Shown here one piece after another: positions 30,497 through 36,334 of a stretch of 36,334 bases of DNA. Numbering within the stretch: the stretch's first letter is position 1; each line of letters starts with the position of its first letter. The stretch is from positions 1 through 36,334 of the forward strand of contig JAPLYG010000017.1 in NCBI GenBank assembly GCA_026395685.1, in the 5' to 3' direction. This stretch comes from Candidatus Parcubacteria bacterium. GTDB taxonomy: Bacteria > Patescibacteriota > Patescibacteriia > CAIXNZ01. Under the pieces are notes generated by a model, which searched no databases, was not told the origin of the DNA, and saw only the letters and a program-made list of their open reading frames with translations. The position numbers and the translations under genes are program-made.

Positions 30497-32590
30497 ATGA
30501 AATCATATAAATTAAACCACGAAATATTTTGTCCCGCGGATTTCAAGATCGACTATCAGGCGGAATTAAATAAAGAACAATTGGACGCGGTCCTGCATGG
30601 CGATGGGCCGTGTTTTGTTTTGGCTGGCGCCGGGTCAGGCAAGACGCGTACGCTTGTTTACCGCGTCGCTTATCTGATTGAAAAGGGAATTGAGCCCAGA
30701 AATATCCTTTTAGTTACTTTTACCAATAAAGCCAGTAGGGAAATGTTGAATCGCGTTGAAGTCTTATTAAAATGCACGCCTAAAGGACTCTGGGGCGGAA
30801 CCTTCCACCATATCGGAAATGCTCTTTTAAGGCGTTATGCTACTCATTTAGGCTATACCAATAAATTTACAATTTTAGACAGTGAAGATTCAAAAACCAT
30901 GCTTAAAGCTGTAATGGGGGAAATGGGTTTGAATTTTAAAGAAAAATATTTTCCCAAGCCTGATGTGATTCATGCGATTATTTCATTTTGCGCTAATTCG
31001 CAAAAGTCAGTAAAAGAGGTTTTTGAAACCAAATACCGGTATTTGGATGAAAAACTAATTCCTATTATTGACGGTATTTATCGGGAATATCAGCTGAAAA
31101 AGTTTAAGAATAATGTTATGGATTTTGATGACCTTTTGACCAACTGGCTTAAGCTTCTGCAGGAACATCCTGATGTGAAAAATAAATTAGCAAGTCAGTT
31201 TGAATATATTCTGGTTGATGAATATCAGGATACTAACAAGATTCAAAGCGAAATTATCTATGAACTGGCATCTGTTCATAATAATGTCTTAGTGGTCGGA
31301 GATGACTGCCAGTCAATTTATTCTTTTCGCGCCGCGGATATAAGTAATATTTTGAGCTTTCCTGAAAGACTGCCTGGCACTAAAATATATAAATTAGAAA
31401 GCAATTACCGCTCTAGTCCGGAAATTTTAGCCCTAGCAAATCAGAGCATTACAAACAATTTAAATCAGTATCAAAAGGCCTTGCATTCATCCCGTGAAAC
31501 TCAGGAGCGTCCTGCCTTGGTTTCTTTGCAGGATGAGAAAAAGCAGGCTGAATTTGTCACTCAAAGAATACTTGAATTGCAGGAAGAAGGAGGCTCCTTG
31601 AATGATATCGCAATTTTGTTCAGGTCTTCTTTTCAGGTTATGGATATGGAATTAGCCTTGAACAAAAAAAGTATTCCATATCAAATGCGCGGTGGCATCC
31701 GTTTTTTTGAGCAGGCGCATATTAAAGACGTCGTAGCCTATTTAAAAGTTTTCAATAACCATCATGATGAACTTTCCTGGAAAAGAATTTTATTGCTCTA
31801 TGACGGCATCGGCATGGTAAATGCCGATAAAATCTGGAAAGAAATTGATAAAATCGCCGACATCAAGACTGCATTGGATGCCTTGCCGAATCTGGCGTAT
31901 GGTGAAAAAATCAGTCGCAGTTTGGATAAAGTCAGGGGACTGTTTAAAATTTTAATTGAGCAGGAAAAGGATTTTATTGCTTCAGCCATCAGGCAAATAA
32001 TTAAAGCCGATTACGAAATATATATTAAAAATAATTATGACAATGCCAAGGATCGTTTGGAAGATTTGCTGCAATTGTCAAATTTTGCTTTAAGTTATGA
32101 TAAATTAGATGACTTTTTATCCGATGTAACTTTGTCCGAAGGTTTTCGCGGCGAGCAGATTGAAGGTTATAAAGAAGGACCGGATGAATCAATTGTTTTA
32201 AGCACTATTCACCAGGCTAAAGGACTGGAATGGAAGCATGTTTTTGTGATCGGTTTGGTTGAAGGCCAGTTTCCGCATTATAAAGTTTATGATCATCCTG
32301 AAGAATTGGAAGAGGAAAGGCGTTTATTCTATGTGGCAGTAACCCGCGCCAAAGATGACTTATATTTAACTTACCCGATTTTTTCTTTCTCTTTTACCAC
32401 TGGCCAAAACATCAATAAGCGCTCCACATTTATTTCGGAACTGGATGACAGCTTATTTGAAGTCTGGCAGGTAGAAGAAGACAAAGACGATAATAATTAT
32501 TCTGATGGCGATTTTGATGAGGAAGATACGATTGATTATGATTCGGACCAGCCATTTAAGAAGCATGAGTTCTTAAGAAAGGTTTTATGA
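30497..32590 (+). CDS. UvrD/PcrA-family ATP-dependent DNA helicase
   Basis: LNKEQLDAVLHGDGPCFVLAGAGSGKTRTL, DEYQDTNKIQ, GDDCQSIYSFRAADISNIL, LSTIHQAKGLEWKHVFVIGL, EERRLFYVAVTRAKDDLYL. Confidence 0.96.
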   Translation: MKSYKLNHEIFCPADFKIDYQAELNKEQLDAVLHGDGPCFVLAGAGSGKTRTLVYRVAYLIEKGIEPRNILLVTFTNKASREMLNRVEVLLKCTPKGLWGGTFHHIGNALLRRYATHLGYTNKFTILDSEDSKTMLKAVMGEMGLNFKEKYFPKPDVIHAIISFCANSQKSVKEVFETKYRYLDEKLIPIIDGIYREYQLKKFKNNVMDFDDLLTNWLKLLQEHPDVKNKLASQFEYILVDEYQDTNKIQSEIIYELASVHNNVLVVGDDCQSIYSFRAADISNILSFPERLPGTKIYKLESNYRSSPEILALANQSITNNLNQYQKALHSSRETQERPALVSLQDEKKQAEFVTQRILELQEEGGSLNDIAILFRSSFQVMDMELALNKKSIPYQMRGGIRFFEQAHIKDVVAYLKVFNNHHDELSWKRILLLYDGIGMVNADKIWKEIDKIADIKTALDALPNLAYGEKISRSLDKVRGLFKILIEQEKDFIASAIRQIIKADYEIYIKNNYDNAKDRLEDLLQLSNFALSYDKLDDFLSDVTLSEGFRGEQIEGYKEGPDESIVLSTIHQAKGLEWKHVFVIGLVEGQFPHYKVYDHPEELEEERRLFYVAVTRAKDDLYLTYPIFSFSFTTGQNINKRSTFISELDDSLFEVWQVEEDKDDNNYSDGDFDEEDTIDYDSDQPFKKHEFLRKVL

Positions 32591-32640
32591 TGTATTATAA
32601 AGTTAGATGAGGTTGTATAAGGTTGCTTAGAATATTCGCA

Positions 32641-33111
32641 ATGTCACTTCAAAAATATAAAGTCAAACGTAAATTTACTAAAACCAAAGAACCAAGACCT
32701 AAGGTGATACGGAAGTCCTTGAGTCGGTTTGTAGTTCAGGAACATCATGCCCGTAATTTGCATTGGGATTTTCGTTTGGAAATGGAAAGCAATATAAATA
32801 GCGGTAACATTGTTTTAAAATCCTGGGCAGTACCCAAGGGCGTGCCTGAAAAATATGGTGAAAAAAGATTAGCAGTCGCTGTTGAAGATCATCCCGTGGC
32901 TTATATTAATTTTAAAGGTATAATCCCCAAAGGTGAGTATGGCGGAGGTACGGTTAAAATTTGGGACAAGGGAAAATTTAAATTACTGAGGCGAACCTCA
33001 AAGGAGATTGAAATAATTTTAAGCGGTAATAAAGCTAAGGGACGTTATTCTTTAGTTAAAACTAGTTTTGCAAAAAATTCTTGGCTCTTGATTAAGCTTA
33101 AGCAAAAGTAG
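32641..33111 (+). CDS. stand-alone LigD-type 3'-phosphoesterase domain protein
   Basis: FVVQEHHARNLHWDFRLEM, LKSWAVPKGVPE, VEDHPVAYINFKGIIPKGEYGGGTVKIWDKG. Confidence 0.92.
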   Translation: MSLQKYKVKRKFTKTKEPRPKVIRKSLSRFVVQEHHARNLHWDFRLEMESNINSGNIVLKSWAVPKGVPEKYGEKRLAVAVEDHPVAYINFKGIIPKGEYGGGTVKIWDKGKFKLLRRTSKEIEIILSGNKAKGRYSLVKTSFAKNSWLLIKLKQK

Positions 33112-33134
33112 GATTTGTGGTATAATAAGGATAA

Positions 33135-33195
33135 TTGAACCACAGATTTTTACTCACTGATTACACTGATTGATGGGTAATCTGTGGTATAAGTG
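33135..33195. repeat. dispersed CCACAGATT...AATCTGTGG inverted repeat
   Basis: AACCACAGATTTTTACTCACTGATTACACTGATTGATGGGTAATCTGTGGT; related sequence at 4287-4358 upstream of rplJ. Confidence 0.7.
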
Positions 33196-33223
33196 AATAA
33201 AATCAGTGTTTAAGTTTACCAAT

Positions 33224-33718
33224 ATGATAGAAATCCAAATTCAAAAAGGCGATATAACTAAAGTCCAGGCTGACGCCATTGTAAATCCAGCTAATTCTTT
33301 TGGCTGGATGGGCGGGGGCTCAGCCGCTGCCATAAAAAGCGCAGGCGGAAGATTGATTGAGGATGAGGCAGTGAATAAAGCACCCTTGGAAATCGGTAAA
33401 GCTGTGGCGACAAATGCCGGTAAGTTGCCTTATAAAGCAGTTATCCATGCACCGACTATGATAAGTCCGACTGAAAAAGCTATGGATTACAACGTTGAAA
33501 TGGCTGTACGCGGAGCCTTGTTATTAGCTGATGATCAGGCCTTTAAGATAATTGCTATGCCGGGTATGGGCACAGGTATAGGAGACTTTCCTAAAGATAA
33601 GGCTGCCAAAATCATGATTGCGGAAATTAAAAAGTTAAATCCTATTAATTTGGAAAAAGTAATTTTGGTTGATATTGACGAGGAATTAATTGAAGCTTGG
33701 CAGAAAGAATTGAAATAA
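33224..33718 (+). CDS. macrodomain protein (ADP-ribose binding/hydrolase)
   Basis: IQKGDITKVQADAIVNPANSFGWMGGGSAAAIKSAGG...VIHAPTM...MPGMGTGIGDFP. Confidence 0.92.
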   Translation: MIEIQIQKGDITKVQADAIVNPANSFGWMGGGSAAAIKSAGGRLIEDEAVNKAPLEIGKAVATNAGKLPYKAVIHAPTMISPTEKAMDYNVEMAVRGALLLADDQAFKIIAMPGMGTGIGDFPKDKAAKIMIAEIKKLNPINLEKVILVDIDEELIEAWQKELK

Positions 33719-33779
33719 TATCGGAGCCACAAAAAATGATCACCAAATAGCACGAAATGATCTACTATTATAAAGAAAA

Positions 33780-33816
33780 AGCGGGCCCCGCGTGGCGGGG
33801 TCCGCTTTGGCGTTTG
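33780..33816. terminator. terminator-like hairpin
   Basis: AAGCGGGCCCCGCGTGGCGGGGTCCGCTTTGG. Confidence 0.6.
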
Positions 33817-33842
33817 CTTTCTAGCTAAGAATTGTTGGAATG

Positions 33843-33885
33843 AAAAAGGTCCCGATGCAATTTGTTTGCATCGGGACCGTACTTT
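33843..33885. terminator. perfect hairpin, probable terminator of the minus-strand gene
   Basis: AAAAAGGTCCCGATGCAAATTTGTTTGCATCGGGACC-type stem with A-run on the left (T-run on minus strand). Confidence 0.75.
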
Positions 33886-33908
33886 TGGGGTAGTTATTTC
33901 CCGAGTTA

Positions 33909-34484
33909 TTAATCCATGTTCGAGGGCTGTGCGGTGGGCGACGTTTGTTTGGCCGCGGTGATCTCTTCCTTGGAGGGGAGTTTCTTGAAGTGCAAGTAAT
34001 TGCCGGACCGAGGGATGTATATGTCGCCCCCTGTCTTATTCGGAATTTCGACGAAGTTGATTTTGTAGCTCGCCCAGGTGGTGTTAGGCTCTTTGGTTTT
34101 GGTGATGTTGAGCAAGATGTACTTTTTGCCGTCAGCGGTCGTTTTCTCGACCACTTCGACCGTGGCGATGATCCTTTTGCCAAAGTCTTGGTCGGCGAGG
34201 CCGAAGAAATGCCGGTACATGATCCCTCCGGGGATGGGTTGTCCATGCTTGTAGTGGGCCGGCACATTGACTTCACCGCTACTGGTTTGAAAGCTGTGCG
34301 CGGGCTCCTCTTTCATGTATTTGCAGCCGCTGCCGTCGTTCTTTTTGTCGCCACAGGTAGGCACCTTCACGAGGACCGCCTTCATGGTGATGAGAACGAG
34401 GTATGTGGACGGTTCGTCCACTTTTCTTCCCGGTCTTTCGATCGTTCCTACCGGTTGAGCCACATTTCCCAATCGAGTCTTCAT
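33909..34484 (-). CDS. hypothetical protein
   Basis: 191-aa ORF; upstream minus-strand TTGACT-N17-TATACT around 34577-34605; AAAGGAG SD. Confidence 0.7.
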   Translation of the reverse strand: MKTRLGNVAQPVGTIERPGRKVDEPSTYLVLITMKAVLVKVPTCGDKKNDGSGCKYMKEEPAHSFQTSSGEVNVPAHYKHGQPIPGGIMYRHFFGLADQDFGKRIIATVEVVEKTTADGKKYILLNITKTKEPNTTWASYKINFVEIPNKTGGDIYIPRSGNYLHFKKLPSKEEITAAKQTSPTAQPSNMD

Positions 34485-34687
34485 AACAGTCTAACTCCTT
34501 TGGTAGCGCTTGGATTGTTGTTCTGGGTAAACCTGTTAATTTTTGCAGAATCAGTTATATATTAAATGTTACAATAGTATAGCATATTTAAATGGGAAAG
34601 TCAATGGTTTGAGAGTTATGTTTCTGAATAAATCAAAAAAGCGGGCGTGGAAACGTCCGCTTTTGATGATATTGCGTTTCTGATAAT

Positions 34688-35164
34688 TCAATGGATGATT
34701 TCCACAGAATCTTTTTCTTCCTCCCATTGCCCTCTAATAGCTTTGACTGTGCGCCCTGTTTCTCTGCAATATTCACCCATTTGTTCGCCAGGCATATGCT
34801 TACATAGGCATAATATGCAGCTGTCCCAGATTTTCCCGTTATTTTTTATAACCTCTTTAAGCTGGCGTGAATTCAATTCTATCAGTGCCCAGTCCATGCC
34901 GCCATTCATTTGCAGATTGCCGCAATGCGGGCATTTGGCATAGATGCCCAAAGAGAATTCATCGGGGAATTTTTCAGACGGGAAATCATTCTTGTCCCAT
35001 AGAAGCAGGAAATCGTACATATCTTGATGCTTTGTAAACCAGAATTCCCAGGATCGCTTGCTCCGCCCTTTACAAATCATAGCGGTTTTGAGACTCCGCT
35101 GATATTTGGCAGGGAACAAGCCAATAATCCTCTCAACTTCATCTTGCGGAAAATCATGTTTCAT
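34688..35164 (-). CDS. hypothetical protein with CxxC zinc motifs
   Basis: Start MKHDFPQ at 35164 overlaps the upstream stop (ATGA); KCPHCGNLQMN and CILCLC motifs. Confidence 0.65.
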   Translation of the reverse strand: MKHDFPQDEVERIIGLFPAKYQRSLKTAMICKGRSKRSWEFWFTKHQDMYDFLLLWDKNDFPSEKFPDEFSLGIYAKCPHCGNLQMNGGMDWALIELNSRQLKEVIKNNGKIWDSCILCLCKHMPGEQMGEYCRETGRTVKAIRGQWEEEKDSVEIIH

Positions 35165-35391
35165 CCTCTTCCTCCTAATTTTTTTTCCCATTCTTCTTTC
35201 ATTTCTTCTTCTTTTTTAATCAATTCTTCTGGCAAGCCCCCGGGATCTTTTCCGCTGTTGATGTCATCAATGATCTTATTTAATTTCGCGGCAGATTCTT
35301 CGTTTAGGCCTTCCGAACCAAGGTTAACTCGCCCAACTCTGCTAAGAAATCTTTTTTCTTCCGGCCCAATTTCTTTTTTCCCCAAATTCAT
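35161..35391 (-). CDS. hypothetical 76-aa acidic protein
   Basis: MNLGKKEIGPEEKRFLSRVG..., AAGGAGG SD on minus strand; coupled to the downstream ORF. Confidence 0.6.
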   Translation of the reverse strand: MNLGKKEIGPEEKRFLSRVGRVNLGSEGLNEESAAKLNKIIDDINSGKDPGGLPEELIKKEEEMKEEWEKKLGGRG

Positions 35392-35409
35392 TGTTTTCCC
35401 TCCTTAATT

Positions 35410-36237
35410 TTACTTTGCATTTTTAACCAAGTTATGCAAAAGCATAGCCACTGTCAACGGTCCCACGCCTCCCGGGACCGGTGACCGCCAGGATGCGACT
35501 TTGTCGCAACTAGGGTCTATATCTCCAATGGTTTTACCGTCAACTTTTGAAATGCCGACATCAATTAGAATGGCATCTTTTTTGATCATGTCAGGTTTGA
35601 TGCAGTTTGCTTGGCCGATAGCAACAATTAGAACATCTGCAGTTAAAGTCCGAAGGCCGAAGTCCGAGCCGCGGAGCGGCATCCCGCTACGCGGGAAAGT
35701 CTGAAGTTTGGGGTTAATATATTCAACTTTAGAATCCGGAAGTAATTTTTTGAAAGGTTCGGCGAATTCTTCGGAATTGGAGAGAATAATTACATTTTTA
35801 TTTTTCAAATCAGTTTTAGTTTCTTTAAGCAATTCAACAATGCCTAAAGCAGTAGGGGAAGTGAAGGGCGAATCAGGATGAAAACCGTCAATGTCTTTTT
35901 GGGGATTTATGGCTTGGATTAATTTATGGGTATCAAATTTAGCAGGCAGGGGAAGCTGAAGCAAAATGCCGGTTGTTTCCGGATCTTTATTAAGAAAATC
36001 AATTACTTCAATAATTTTGTCTTCAGCGCAGATTGCATCCAAAAAATATGTGTGAAATTGAATATCGGTCTCCAGACAAGCTTTTTCTTTGAGTTTAAGG
36101 TAAAGTTTTGACGATTCGTTGTCGCCAACTAAAATAGCGGCTAATCCTGGTTGGTAATCCATGGTAGCGACTTTAGCTTTAACTTCGCTAAGTATTCTGT
36201 CGGATATGATTTTGCCGTTAAGTAGCTGTGCTGGCAT
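35410..36237 (-). CDS. folD: bifunctional methylenetetrahydrofolate dehydrogenase/cyclohydrolase FolD, atypical
   Basis: ILVGDNESSKLYLKLKEKAC, GILLQLPLPAKFDTHKLIQAINPQKDIDGFHP, VLIVAIGQ, LIDVGISKVDGKTIGDID, PVPGGVGPLTVAMLLHN. Confidence 0.93.
   Translation of the reverse strand: MPAQLLNGKIISDRILSEVKAKVATMDYQPGLAAILVGDNESSKLYLKLKEKACLETDIQFHTYFLDAICAEDKIIEVIDFLNKDPETTGILLQLPLPAKFDTHKLIQAINPQKDIDGFHPDSPFTSPTALGIVELLKETKTDLKNKNVIILSNSEEFAEPFKKLLPDSKVEYINPKLQTFPRSGMPLRGSDFGLRTLTADVLIVAIGQANCIKPDMIKKDAILIDVGISKVDGKTIGDIDPSCDKVASWRSPVPGGVGPLTVAMLLHNLVKNAK
35643..35706. repeat. GC-rich palindromic element inserted in frame within folD
   Basis: AGTCCGAAGGCCGAAGTCCGAGCCGCGGAGCGGCATCCCGCTACGCGGGAAAGTCTGAAG; hairpins GCCGCGGAGCGGC and CCCGCTACGCGGG. 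Confidence 0.7.
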
Positions 36238-36262
36238 AGTGAAATGCAAATATAGCGAACGC

Positions 36263-36331
36263 TCTTTGTCATTCTGAGTTGAACGAAGAATCTATGAAGT
36301 CGTAGATCCTTCACTCCGTTCAGGATGACAG
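36263..36331. repeat. dispersed GTCATTCTGAG...AGGATGACA inverted repeat
   Basis: TTGTCATTCTGAGTTGAACGAAGAATCTATGAAGTCGTAGATCCTTCACTCCGTTCAGGATGACAG; short relative at 4209-4238. Confidence 0.75.
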
Positions 36332-36334
36332 TTG

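Noticed and set aside
33945-34565. ORF 33945..34565 on the plus strand (206 aa)
   Set aside because: Antisense to the 33909..34484 gene, which has a promoter, SD and terminator; composition looks like a shadow frame.
35161-35391. Toxin-antitoxin pair at 34688-35391
   Set aside because: Size and ATGA coupling are suggestive, but neither protein shows a known toxin or antitoxin motif, and the C-terminal gene has zinc motifs instead.
1-36334. Alternative genetic code (UGA = Gly, code 25) as explanation for split genes
   Set aside because: Conserved genes (gap, UvrD-like helicase) end in TGA at the expected C-terminus, and the rplJ interruption is TAA, so code 11 fits.
1-36334. CRISPR array or Cas genes
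   Set aside because: No regularly spaced direct repeats with unique spacers and no Cas-like ORF; the repeats present are scattered palindromes.
1-36334. tRNA or rRNA genes
   Set aside because: No cloverleaf with GTTCRA-type T-arm or rRNA core sequence was noticed by eye; a tRNAscan/Infernal run would be needed to exclude short cases.

Overview
This 36.3 kb window is AT-rich bacterial chromosome. Gene content and style (archaeal-type UMP kinase, reduced TsaB, FtsL-like protein, minimal mraZ-rsmH cluster, many small unknown genes) suggest a Patescibacteria/CPR-like genome; that placement is inference. The genetic code looks like code 11, since TAA and TGA both end conserved genes. Recognisable core genes: pyrH (3' end), rplJ, rplL, tsaB-like, mraZ, rsmH, ftsL-like, tgt, a membrane-anchored ClpB/C-like ATPase, a WecA/TagO-type transferase, DUF192, rplU, recR, ybaB/ebfC, dnaB, purB, gap, a PurC-PurE (PAICS-like) fusion, a UvrD/PcrA helicase, a stand-alone LigD-type 3'-phosphoesterase, a macrodomain protein and folD. 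The most interesting signals are regulatory RNAs and accessory genes in the first 5 kb. (1) Two tandem SAM-I-like riboswitches, each with its own terminator, precede an operon of undescribed proteins. (2) A duplicated structured RNA element sits in both intergenic gaps of that operon, just before the Shine-Dalgarno sites. (3) An apparent Phe/Tyr leader-peptide attenuator with 1:2, 2:3 and 3:4 pairing precedes an 89-aa orphan gene. (4) A ribosomal protein L10 leader attenuator precedes an rplJ that is split by an in-frame TAA. Other points of note: a palindromic element apparently inserted in frame in folD, a TGT lacking all four Zn ligands, a DnaA-box-like cluster upstream of mraZ, and monocistronic genes flanked by strong promoters and terminators. 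All calls were made by eye; no database search or folding was run.
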